Of a stretch of DNA of 64,000 bases, positions 10,135 to 20,264 are shown one piece after another. How positions within the stretch are numbered: the stretch's first letter is position 1; each line of letters starts with the position of its first letter. Source of the stretch: Hyaloperonospora brassicae (taxonomy: Eukaryota; Oomycota; Peronosporomycetes; Peronosporales; Peronosporaceae). The notes below the pieces were generated by a model. It was given only the letters and a program-made list of their open reading frames with translations. It was not told the origin of the DNA and searched no databases. Made by a program: the position numbers and the translations under genes. The stretch covers positions 62,001 through 126,000 of the forward strand of contig CANTFL010001248.1 of the NCBI GenBank assembly GCA_947650285.1. The letters are read 5' to 3'.

Positions 10135-10954
10135 TGGTGGAAGCAGGTGGGTAGTTTGGTTCCGCTTGACCAACTCCCACTTCCCTCGGCACAGCCGGAG
10201 CATAGCGGGTGCGAAATCGCAATTGGCCTCTGGCCTTAAGCTTGGCATAGTCATACCGAAGCTTTCGTTCGAGACGAACATCTGCCACATTGGCACTTGC
10301 TCTGAGAGCTAGCATGCTGCTGAGGTGACGTTTCCGGTGCACCCAGCGCACAAAAGTGTTGTCCTCCTCCTCCGGAGATTCGCCTGCGAATAAGAGGATG
10401 GGTATACCCCTCATCGGTGGCACCAGTGCACCCCGTGCTTGCGTGTCAAGTCGCAACTTGTATTGACTTAGAGTCGTCAAGTGGGGTTGCAGGTACCTCT
10501 CACGAAGTGCCTGTCGGCTCGCCACTTCATCAGAAGATGTCGGCTCAGCGCCAATGGCCCACGTTGCCAGGGAATGACCTGTCGTTTGGCGTATACGCTC
10601 TTCCACATTGAGTGGCGTGAACTGATAGCCACGACGACCCTCAAGGTCTGCAGCAAGCTGCATACGGCGCTGAGCGCTCTCCTCTTGTTGGACTACCAAC
10701 TCTTGCTGCTCATCGAGCGGGTTGGTGATGATGTGTTCACCTGCATCTGTTGCATGATGCTGGGTTTCTAACGCGGCGGTCTCACTACGCTCGGCAAATG
10801 GGTTTGGTGCAGTATGAGGCGATGCCTCTTGCACTGGTGGGTTGGACATTGTCCGTTCTTCACCACGGACATCGGTATCACTACCATAGTCCTCTTCCAC
10901 ATTAATGCCGAGGTAAGAAGAGAGAGTCGGGGACTCGTAAGGTGGCGATGCCAT
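9653..10954 (-). CDS. Antisense gene of the retrotransposon (433 residues, unknown function)
   Basis: Long uninterrupted frame on the strand opposite pol. It lies between pol and the 3' LTR and overlaps the last 482 bp of pol, including the chromodomain codons. The first ATG is at 10954. The composition is ordinary for a protein: acidic N-terminal part ([10 protein letters not shown]), a central region rich in Arg and hydrophobic residues (e.g. [19 protein letters not shown]), a Pro/Ser/Thr linker, and a heptad-like coiled coil near the C-terminus ([30 protein letters not shown]). No known domain is recognised. It stays open over 1.3 kb although pol in the same copy has two stops, which suggests a real gene. 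Antisense ORFs at the 3' end are known from some plant Ty3/gypsy elements. Transcription would have to start in or near the 3' LTR. Confidence 0.7.
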   Translation of the reverse strand: MASPPYESPTLSSYLGINVEEDYGSDTDVRGEERTMSNPPVQEASPHTAPNPFAERSETAALETQHHATDAGEHIITNPLDEQQELVVQQEESAQRRMQLAADLEGRRGYQFTPLNVEERIRQTTGHSLATWAIGAEPTSSDEVASRQALRERYLQPHLTTLSQYKLRLDTQARGALVPPMRGIPILLFAGESPEEEDNTFVRWVHRKRHLSSMLALRASANVADVRLERKLRYDYAKLKARGQLRFRTRYAPAVPREVGVGQAEPNYPPASTTIGGKRYRSKDDPFHDVQKHQRRMGNPAEGVPQIPTSSLTPGTLATSPDTGIDPDDDVVSGVVPHGIGGSLAHRAASEVVGIPKKEHEKVLLELSGLRETLGLTQSAFDAMRARVRALELGQARMEAQLDLLIRIQQPMAKPTYPAQAPPSSRGTDPDTA

Positions 10955-11049
10955 GGTGTTTCGTGTTTTGCAAACCGTGAGGTTAGAGTGCACACACACC
11001 GTCCTCTTCGAGGAAAAGTTCGATTGACGTTTTGTGGTAACGTCAGTCT

Positions 11050-11061
11050 GGTGGGGGAGGG
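11050..11061 (+). promoter_or_regulatory. Polypurine tract before the 3' LTR
   Basis: GGTGGGGGAGGG directly abuts the 3' LTR. It is the expected plus-strand primer, interrupted by one T. Confidence 0.75.
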
Positions 11062-11587
11062 TGTAACGGGGTTACACGTCGGCTGGTAGCCGACGATAGG
11101 TGTGGTGCACACACGAGAGGGGGTACCCTATAAGGTAATATTAGAACACAGTGAGCGTATCAATTGTTGAAGACTGGTGTCTGTCATCAATTGATTGCAA
11201 GATCTTTTAAGAGGTTATTTAGGGCAGGTTAAATACGTTGTTCTAAGGTGTTCTTTTAGGTTAAATGAAGAAATAAAATTCAGTTCCCATTTTGATCAAC
11301 AAAAGACACGCGCCTCTCTGAGGCGTCTTGCGATCGTAAGGAAGTAGCAACGCCTTGTTAAGGCAGCTACTCCTTGTGCACTTAGTGCGTTCGATTCTTT
11401 GAATCGTTTGGTCCCCCTGGAACAGGGACCGTAAGCTCTTTGAGCTGTTGACTCTCTGAGTCGGGTTCTCTGAACCACCTTTAAGCTCTCTGAGCTGTTG
11501 ACTCTCTGAGTCGGGTTCTTTGAACCAAAGTTGCTCATTGAGCGTAAAGTCTTCCTCTGACTTAAGGAGCTGTGTAGCTCCGCTACA
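11062..11587 (+). repeat. 3' LTR
   Basis: Direct repeat of 3791-4316 offset by 7,271 bp, two differences, ending ACA. It carries the same mini-hairpin array and an AATAAA at 11272. It is followed by the TCAAT duplication. Confidence 0.95.
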
Positions 11588-11592
11588 TCAAT
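11588..11592. repeat. Target site duplication, right copy (TCAAT)
   Basis: It matches 3786-3790 exactly. Confidence 0.9.
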
Positions 11593-13034
11593 CCTCCACA
11601 CTGTCGCGAATATTGCGGCCAATGTTTCCACTGTCATGACGTAATTGTTGCTTGGTCCCAAGTGTACATCATGTCCAGACGAATGAGAGACCGAGGCTTA
11701 GGTCTCCTCCATCTTGCTCGACAAATGACTTGGTAGACCACCCACCGCTTGCACATGCGAATTGCGTAGAGGGATACTGAACGACCAACACGTCTGCAAC
11801 GTTTTTTACGGCGACCTACATTTCCGTGCGAACCATTGTAGAAAGTGCAAGAGCTTCCGCGCGTAACGTCTGCACTTTGTTGCACCAAGTGATGTCGCCA
11901 TCGGTACGCCCTTCCGCAAGAGTAATTCAAATGCTTTTACGTTTCCGTTTCATTGCTCGTAGCAACTGATTGTGACAAATTTGTGTCGTTCTTCATCGAT
12001 TGTGGCATTTATTTTTTTTCTCTAGTCAGTCTGTTGAAAGCGCACAAGCTGATTGAAAACTGAATAGGCATGACCACTTATGTGGCGTACCATGTGATGT
12101 TCGAAAACCTCTCGACGTCTGCGGAGCAAGAGCTCGTATGCAGCAAAACGAAGATTTGATTTGTACATGGTGTGCCGGATATCAAAAGTATAAAGGAAGA
12201 ACGAGACCGTCATTCGCGTGTACAATTTGGAAATGATCAACTGCTATGTGGACCTCTCCTCTTGAATCCTTCCCGTCAACAACCGTGTTTGTCTGAGTAT
12301 TGCACACTTTTGCTCCTTTCGCTTACTCGGATATGCTGTCCATCGCCGCAGGACGCTTTGTCAATTGCTTGCAACGGTGTCCGACATCGTGACCAATGCG
12401 AAGTGGTAGTCTATATAATTAGTACAACAGCTTGTGCGATACCCAAATGGTGCAACAAGAGGTCCATGTTCTATCTTTGTGTTCCAAAACGTACTGCGCA
12501 CACGTGGTGTATCGTTGAGAAGGCCGTAGACGTACGTTGTGCTTATTCCTTGATTGGCAAATAGCTGGGGTAAGTATAGATATGACAGCTGTCGACAGAG
12601 ACAACCATGGAGCATTTACAAGAAGAAAACAACATTTCTTATCAGTATAAAGTAGAAGCTGGCTCCCTTAACCTACATATAGCACTCTTGGATAATACCT
12701 CATGCAAGTTCGCGTTGGAAGATGTGAGCGATGTTATTTTGTACTCTATCATGCATCTGTTCAGCCTGCGAGCACGGGTAATTGTCTTAGAGGGTCCAGA
12801 GCTATTGTTTGGACAGATTCTTCTTCGACGCCCCATTCGTGTTTTAAATTATCCCGAATTCTTATCATGAATGCACGAGGGTAGCATTGTCCCTTGTTCC
12901 GGACCGGAACTGTTATCAGACTTTAAAACTTACAGATAAATGCAAACAGTATACACGCGATATGTCATCAAGAGATAGAATAACATACGCATATTACTAT
13001 GGTCAAAAAATGGAAAACATGATATCATCGGCAA

Positions 13035-13220
13035 CTATTTTGGTCGACGAATGTTCAGTCGGCGAATTGAATCGGTAGACGAATGTTACGATCTATAAAT
13101 TTTAGGTGACTAATGTGTCTGCAGGTGGGATTTTCTATCGTCGAATATTTCGGGCGAAAATTGTTTCGGCAGGCGGCTAGACGGTCGTCATTTGCTTGGT
13201 CGACGAATGTCAAGGTCGAC
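13035..13220 (+). repeat. Degenerate GTCGACGAATGT-type repeats
   Basis: The motif GTCGACGAATGT or close variants occurs at about 13042, 13074 (GTAGACGAATGT) and 13199, with GTCGGCGAATTG at 13058 and GTCGACAAATAT at 13215. The first two full units read as five-residue steps (VDECS, VGELN). It resembles the better preserved array at 14211-14330. Confidence 0.45.
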
Positions 13221-14210
13221 AAATATTACATTAAGGAGTGCAGTAAAACCCGCGATTCGTTCCATTTGATGCATGAGTAAAACAAGTAGCTCTAGGTTAA
13301 TTGGTTTGGTAAGGTATATTCGGGCACGCGAACGACCCACTATACCCGGTATATTCCAACCACGGTTTTTGAGAGGCAGTGGCAGGTTTTTCAGCTACTG
13401 TGGGATTCGTACTGCGATTGTCACCCTCAGGGATTATTGTACACAGTGAGGGGATTGAACCGGCAGTCTAAACAAGTATCTCTACAAGTTGGAGAGACCA
13501 TCAATTTCAGACCTATTATCACCTGGCGTACGAAGTAAGATACAACTTGATGTTACATAAGCCTATTCCATGCTACAGTGTAACTATTTCGCCGCGGATG
13601 TCGCTTGTCCTAGCGCATCCTGATCCAGGATGAGCAGAAGGGTCCTGACGGGACCATCCACAAATCCTTCATGAATATCTTTATTAATTTGTATGCATAA
13701 ACTAGGTTGGACGTGATACATTCTCGATGCGTCGAATATGCTGGGCGTAAGCTTGCACGTCACATTTACCGGCCCGGGCTTCGTGGTCTCGGATATTGAC
13801 CTGAACTTAGAACCTCGGCGTATCAACGTCTGTTTATATCCAGGTATTGAAGGCATCAAGCGACCCAAATGCATATGAGTCATTCAGCTAAATTCCTCAA
13901 GCCCAAATTTTGACACGTCCAGTCATATTTTGTATGGGCGAATGCAACGTTAATCTATTCGTCAAAGATACGACAAGCTCTTATGGCGTCTTTATTCTTG
14001 ATGATTCATCTCACCACGTATGCTCCCTCAACTCCCTCAACGTTGGGAGGTCCACCTTCCAGATTTCGGGTCGAAGGACGTGAGTCGACTTTTATCAGAA
14101 TCCTGGGATTGCTTCTGTATTAGCAGCTGAGACTGTTTCAGACCTTGCTAATGATGCAATGTTACATATGTGGCGTAAAAAAATCCCTAAGCGAACTTTT
14201 ATATAAGCTG

Positions 14211-14330
14211 AATGTCGGCAAAACCTGTGTCGGCAAAACCTGTGTCGGCGAAACCTGTGTCGGCGAACTTGATGTCCGCGAACTCGGTGTCAGCAATCTC
14301 GAGTTCGGGGAATTCAGTGTAGGCGAACAG
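14211..14330 (+). repeat. 15-bp tandem array, pentapeptide-like
   Basis: Eight consecutive 15-bp units of the type TGTGTCGGCAAAACC. The open frame around them (14145-14363) reads as five-residue repeats: VGKTC twice, VGETC, VGELD, VRELG, VSNLE, FGEFS, VGEQT. The later units have the Leu/Phe-centred pattern of pentapeptide-repeat proteins. The frame has no convincing full-length gene around it, so it is probably a fragment or relic. Confidence 0.6.
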
Positions 14331-15483
14331 ACGCGTTTTACTGCAGGGTGCTGGAAGATCTAGCATCGTTTCATCAAGTAATTGTTTCAGAAACTAGGAG
14401 AAAACAGAGAATATATTCAATACTCGGCGTTTATGCGTAAGATAAGCATCACTACAGAGAGATTTTTATTCCAAGATACACGTACACTTTACAGTGAATC
14501 TCCGCGCGGGCTCGATTGTGCCTGTCTTCAACCATCGGGATTTAAATCTTGTAAAGATGTCTACAGGTAGCGCCAAGGAGACCAGAATTTGGTAACGCTT
14601 GCTACCAGCGAAAGAAAGAGCTTTGTCGACGACGATCCTTGTAAACTCAGCTAAAAGGGACTGCTTCAAGCCTCGTCGACGACGAATTGGTGAGCCTCGG
14701 GAGAAGAAGCCGTCCAAAGAGTTATTTAAGTGACGGGCCGGTAGGCTTCAGTCAAGGGCAATGTGGTTCTTCTAGTCGGGTGTACACTGGACTTGATGAC
14801 CTTCTACACGCGTAAAGCGTCGGATTTCGCCCTTTCGTGTTATGTCACAGGAGGTGAAATGTTTGGAATTTGTTGAACTCAGGCAGGCTTCTGGAGGATT
14901 TGGTTGTGGGGAATCGATCAGTCGAAAGACGAGCTGGCCCGAAGGGCGAACCGCGAAGGGATGTTATGTAATCCCAACGCAATAGACCAACTTGGCGACT
15001 TGACTCGGCGACAATGACCTGTTGGTGAATTTTAGTGTAAAATTACAATATTGACTAACTACTGAACCACACTCTGGCATACGCCTCATCAAGTTTTAAT
15101 GAGTGGTGAGCTTCGCGATAGCGGTATGTTGCGTATCTCTTTCGAAGGGAACGATATTACGCTAATGACAGGTCCGCCGATATATTTAAGCTCATTCATT
15201 CGATCGCGGTCCATTCAACTTCGATCAAATGGGCAAAGACGTTATGGGTGGCGCGAAAGCTGGACTTTACTTCATCCAGCATGCTTATGTCGGATGGACC
15301 CGTGTGTGTGTTGATTGGTATAATGGCCTATATCAGTCATAAATGACGCGGTGCTGATTATTACCTATAAGGATAAAATTCCCCCAATATCTGCCTAACA
15401 AGGTAAAAATCGGTGATCATTTTCGAAACAGTTTTATGGTATTCAGGTAGTGTTCTAGCTGACCGAATCTGGTGTCAATTACA

Positions 15484-15506
15484 TGCAACGGGCTCACCCC
15501 GCTACA
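15484..15506 (-). repeat. Possible relic of an LTR end
   Basis: ATGCAACGGGCTCACCCCGCTACA resembles 42961-42983 and, on the minus strand, starts TGTAGCGGGGTGAGCC, like a gypsy LTR 5' end. The other boundary is not found. Confidence 0.3.
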
Positions 15507-16658
15507 ACTGCGCTAGCCAGTCAGTCGCGTATTGTGCGCACGCTATTGTGATTTACGATTGTGGTTTCACCTGACCAACAAAATGAATTGGACATTTTTG
15601 TGGGGCTTAACACTACTGGCCCTTCGTAAGAGTGTCAGCGCCAGAGGTGGCAAATGGCATTGGATTCGGCGTAGAATTGAATCACAGATCGTTTCCCTCC
15701 GACCTATCGAAAAGTTAATAACAAGATGGCCCGATAAGGTTTTCAGAGAAGAAGTAGTGAGCGGCGCTACGAGAGTTTGCAGTTCGATCGAAGGTGTTCG
15801 CACACGAGAACGGCAATGTCTCCGTCGACCGTAATAGCGACAATCCAAAACGACTGATGTGGTCGTACACCACAAAGAAACACGAAATTGTCATATTGAC
15901 GACACGCGTTGCAACAAGTGCTGCAGCGCTCGTCGAGGCGCCACCTGCTACTTCGTCCGCGTGCTCAGAGGAAGACAGCCGCACTACTTTCACTCACTCG
16001 GTAACATGCAGTAGGTAGAAAAGAAAGGCCGAGTGGATACATCCATTCATGTGCTAGATAGACATCCTACAAGCGGTCCCAATTCTAAACACGAGATAAC
16101 ACGCTGTTGCGGATGTGAGCCTGCGCCGTCGCAACGGCGCATTATGGGCGCTGCCGGGACGCAAGTTGCTTCTTTTTTGCATCCGTTGCACCTTAGTGAG
16201 CATCGACACCCATGTAACATGGCGACAGACTAGTGACCACGAATTGCGCATTCTTGACCGGCTCACGCACGCCAGTGCTAGCACAGGTTTCCTTTTCGCT
16301 CGTGGCTTCAACCCTTCCGTGTCTTGAAGTTAGCGCGTCAAAGGGACGACCATCACTCTGAGGGCGAGGCGACATCTGCGCGTCGGGATACACATGCCAA
16401 TCTCCAGCCACCGTCCTTCTGCCGCGTCCTCCCGCACAGATCCCATTTTCCGGCGGCGTTGCGCATTCACCGTTCCGCACTATAAAAAGCAACCGCACAC
16501 CCAGTCCATCATATCGTCCGTCCGGCAGTGCGTGACCGATCGACAAGTTGCCCTTTGCTGCAACCAGTGCGCCGTCGAACAGCAACACAAAAGGAAACGC
16601 ACAAACGCCTTTTGCGCACTGTCCCTGTCATTTGCTCCCCGTCGCGAGTAAGCGCACC

Positions 16659-18957
16659 ATGTTCCGACCCATCTGCGCCGCCGCCGCCGCACCCGCCGCG
16701 ACTGACACTGTGCGCTTCGTCGCTGGTAACTACCACAGCGACTCGATGCTCGACGCCGCGCACGACGACATCATCTACGACGAGCTGAACGTGGTGCTCA
16801 CGCGCTCGTCGCCGTCGCCGCATCTCGTGCGCGCCGTCGCGCCCGTCGCGCTGTGCGCAGCGCCGCACGAGACGAGACAGCGCTACGACCACATGGTCGT
16901 GGCCGTCGAGGCGTCGTCGACGAGCCAGACGGTGAACGGCTTGCTGGACCCCACGCGCCACGACTCGGCGCGAAGCTTCTTGTCCATTGCCGACGTCGCT
17001 CCGCTGTCGAACGTGTCGCTTGCGAAGGTGGGGACGCCGTCGACGGCCCGCTACGTACTGGACGAGACGGTGAATGACGCGACCGTGCGAGCAACGAGAG
17101 ACAGCGACGAGAGCGCGACGACGACGACGACTGGCGCAGGAGCGAACGAGACGACGCGGCCGCAAGCGACGACGGCCGTGGGCGACGTGTACCGGTACCA
17201 CGCGACGGACGTGGAAGAAGACGAGATGGAGGTGCGTGGCCACGTTGTCGCGGTTGCGGTGTGTGTTGGCGTTGGTTTCTGATGAACGTGGTGGTCGTCT
17301 GTTTCTGTCGCTGTCTCGGTGTTGTCTCTGCATTTTGTTGCGTGTTGTTGGTGTGTTGCTGTTGTTGTTGTGGTTGATACTGGGCAGGAACTTCGTTGGA
17401 AGATCCTCGAGCAGGTGTTCCAGCGGTACTCGCAGCAAGAGCAAAAGTGCGAAGAGTGGGGCCGATATACGGAACAAGACACGTACGTGCGGTTGCGAGA
17501 GCAAAGAGCTCACGAGCTGGACAGCAAAACTGATGATGATTGGATTCTTGCGTGTGTGTGTGCGTGTGCGGTGCAGACGAGTGGCCTTTGTGCACGGTGC
17601 AAGACGCGCGAGTATTATGGCCGAGAAGAAGTTCCACGACAATGCCGTTCGTGACGCTATGGGCAAAGCGAACGCTACGTGGGTGGAAGAGCGACGCAAT
17701 CGGGTGCAGGAGGAAGTCCGTCAGTTTTACGTAAGATCGACGTTCACGTCGGGCGTCATCGATGCCACACTGTGTGTATGTATGTTTTTATGTGTATGTG
17801 TGTTTGTGGTACTTATGTGGGTTGATGCACTAGCGCGACGAAATGCGGCACAAACAGGCGTTGACGCTGACCCGTCTGGAAAAAGTGTCGCCGTTCTCCA
17901 AGTTTCCGGTTCTTGGCAACCGCTTTTTACCGCTTCGTCTGCGAGGAAAAGGAGGCCACGGGGAAGTGTGGGACGTGGTCGATTATGCTAACAACAAGGA
18001 GCTTTGCGCTCTCAAGCTGTCGACGTCCATTTGCCACGCCCAGCGCGAACATCGCGTGCATTCGGTACAACGTGATGATTTGCTTGTCACGCGCGTGGGC
18101 CTTTCATGCTGACACTGTGTTGATTGTTCACAGAGACTCGGCCACCCGAACATTGTTCAAGTTGGCAAAGTGTCGTTCATTATTCGATACCAGCGGCGAC
18201 TCTACACTGCGTTCACTGTCGCTAGTGTCCATTCCGACCTGCAGCAGCTTATTGAGGTACACGCGCTGTATTGATCGATGTGTACTTCGGCGCTTGATGC
18301 CTGACCGCGTGGGGTCGTGATGGTTATCTGTGTACAGATGTACGGGTACTTCGACGACGACTCTGCATACAAGGTGCTTTCGCAGCTATTGAGTGCCCTG
18401 AAGTACTTGCACGAAGACGTAAGCTGAGCATTTTGTGTCGACTTGCTCTGTTGGCAATGAACGTGGGACTGACAACCTGCTTTGTGTCATTTCACAAGAT
18501 GGGCGTTGCTCACTACGATTTGAAGCCGTCGAACATACTGATCGATCAAGACGGGTGTGTAAAGCTGACTGACTTTGACCTGGCGCGCGATGTTAAATCG
18601 CCTACGTCAAAGTCTACAGTCGGGACTCTACGGTACCTTCCGCCTGAGTGTTTTTGTCCGAAACGGGGTGATTGCGCAGCCACAGCCGAGAAGGCCGATA
18701 TGTGGATGGTGGGAGTCGTCTATTGCATGATGATCACTGGAAAACACCCGATCTGTCCAGATAAGCCGACCCATGCGGAAGTGAAGTCAATGATGAGTCG
18801 GTACAAGGGCGAGTTACGCTACGCGCGGCCTGTTTCGGATTTGTCAAGGTGGATCTTACAAGGATGTCTTCAGCCAGATCCACGGTGCCGACCAACGGCC
18901 GCGCAATTGCTGCTGGCACTACAAAACGTGATGCTGCAGCAATGCCCTACGCGCTGA
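16659..18957 (+). CDS. Tousled-like serine/threonine protein kinase, seven exons
   Basis: Exons: 16659-17231, 17388-17482, 17577-17730 (acceptor at 17604 also in phase), 17834-18064, 18134-18256, 18338-18418, 18499-18957. All junctions are GT-AG and in phase, giving about 571 residues. The N-terminal 190 residues are Ala/Thr-rich and unrecognised. Exons 2-3 are helical and charged (KKFHDNAVRDAM, VEERRNRVQEEV). Kinase domain from exon 4: glycine loop GKGGHGEVW, Lys in CALKLST, REHRVH, then GHPNIVQ, ALKYLHED, catalytic HYDLKPSNIL, TDFDLARD, and YLPPECF, which is diagnostic for Tousled-like kinases, followed by DMWMVGV. TLKs phosphorylate histone chaperones such as Asf1 during chromatin replication. 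This one has DFD in place of the Mg-binding DFG, and Arg-Tyr where TLKs have Trp-Tyr before LPPECF. Family assignment is firm for the kinase domain. Exon 3 limits and the N-terminus are less sure. Confidence 0.8.
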
Positions 18958-19889
18958 ACAGCCGCATGACAGTGGCAAGGCTGCTTTACATATCACGACA
19001 AGGAAATTGTCGTACATGAACGTGTACACTAAGCGCGCATGGGCTTTTGCGGTGTAGCCTATATGATCATTTATTTAGCTGATCTTCGCCTAATCACTGC
19101 GAAGGGGCCGAATAGGTATGCACGACTAAAGGCTTTTCCGCAATCTGAACGACAAGCAACGTGGCATTTCGACTGACTTCGTAAGCACAAACCCGCGCAG
19201 TAGCGCCCTCTCGATGCCGTCCGAAAGCCTCTCTAGCCATCGTTCTGGACACTGCTGATCGGCATCGCAAATCAATCGACCTCCGAACAACGCGTTCACA
19301 CCTTCCGGATAATGCATTTCCTGCAACTCATCCAGCCGTAACTGGCTTGGCAAATCGATACAGTTTTGCGAGGCAGGTCCAACAGGTTTTCGTCCACTGC
19401 ATTCATCTGTGCATGTCCGTTTGGTCGCAGGATGCAAATGATGAAGTATGCCATGTTCGTGAGCGCCTCATTGAGATGATGGAATCTGACATTGAGCGAG
19501 CACGTTCCACTAAAACTTGGCAATTTTAAGAATGCTTACCATTGACGATTCGACACGCTTTTACCTTATTACTGGGATAAAGTGACGCCCATGCAGAGGA
19601 CATTCATCATTTCATGAGAAGTCTTGTTAGATCTGGCTCATTGCGGCATATCGGGAGCTGGAAATAACGCTGTTTTCGATGACAATCTGTTATGTCAAGT
19701 ACAACCACTTGCAAAGTAAAAGAGTGACCACTAGGCGCTTTATGCGTTCGAATATCAACTCGACTTCGTAGCACGATAAGCAGTCTATGGCTTGCCGAGA
19801 TTTGATGAACATGAGCAGGCATCACATAGGACCTCGGTCTTTTTGCGTTCAAATTTACCTTTTTGCAACGAGGCCGCAACTTCAATGAG

Positions 19890-20264
19890 TCAGTCCGCTG
19901 CTAATGTCGTCCTTTTTTGTCTTGGAAACCTCTTCCAGAATCTTGTCTCGGCCAGCTCCGGCTGACCACACTCCTCCTCCTTCATTCCATCCGACACTCC
20001 AAGTCGAAGTCGTACCCAAATGCGTAGCTCTTCCCGCCTAGCCTCCATTTTCGGGCTTACTCTACCGAACCATCTTTGCTCCTTCATATCTTCACATTCA
20101 TTCGAGAGACAGTAGCTATCGGCGACGTTTTTGTGTGATTCAGACATTTGACGGAAGTATCTGTCACGAACTTGTTTGAGACAGCTAAAACTAGCGCGTC
20201 CAAGAGAACTCGTCGACTTTTCAGACGTTGCCGTTCTCTCGACGCTTGCCAATGTTGACCGCAT
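19890..20264 (-). CDS. Hypothetical small protein, doubtful
   Basis: Frame of 124 codons with an ATG start, Lys/Arg/Glu-rich (e.g. RWFGRVSPKMEARREELR). I recognise no domain, signal peptide or membrane segment. It might be one exon of a longer gene or chance. There is no supporting neighbour. Confidence 0.2.
   Translation of the reverse strand: MRSTLASVERTATSEKSTSSLGRASFSCLKQVRDRYFRQMSESHKNVADSYCLSNECEDMKEQRWFGRVSPKMEARREELRIWVRLRLGVSDGMKEEECGQPELAETRFWKRFPRQKRTTLAAD

Larger units (their letters stand above)
3786..11592 (+). mobile_element. Ty3/gypsy chromovirus LTR retrotransposon, 7,797 bp plus TSD
   Basis: Element 3791-11587 has two 526-bp LTRs (3791-4316 and 11062-11587) beginning TG and ending CA, bounded by TCAAT. 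By eye the LTRs differ at only two positions (4040/11311 T/C and 4314/11585 T/A), so insertion is recent. Order of parts: LTR, primer site, gag with zinc knuckle, -1 frameshift site, protease, reverse transcriptase, RNase H, integrase, chromodomain, antisense gene, polypurine tract, LTR. The RT-RH-IN order defines Ty3/gypsy and the C-terminal chromodomain places it among chromoviruses. Pol carries two in-frame stops (5602 and 6304), so this copy is probably not autonomous. Confidence 0.95.
11593..16658. other. Gene-poor decayed region
   Basis: No supported gene. Contents are a few short AT-rich frames, degenerate 15-bp repeats at 13035-13220 and 14211-14330, and a possible LTR end at about 15484-15506. 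The last few hundred bases become GC-rich and probably hold the promoter and 5' UTR of the kinase gene. Confidence 0.5.

Noticed and set aside
13440..13470. tRNA-like B box GGTTCAATCCC on the minus strand
   Set aside because: No clover-leaf, acceptor stem or A box could be fitted. Likely chance.
19126..19437. Minus-strand protein-like frame
   Set aside because: No ATG, no domain, neighbouring frames do not join cleanly. Possibly a fragment but not supportable.
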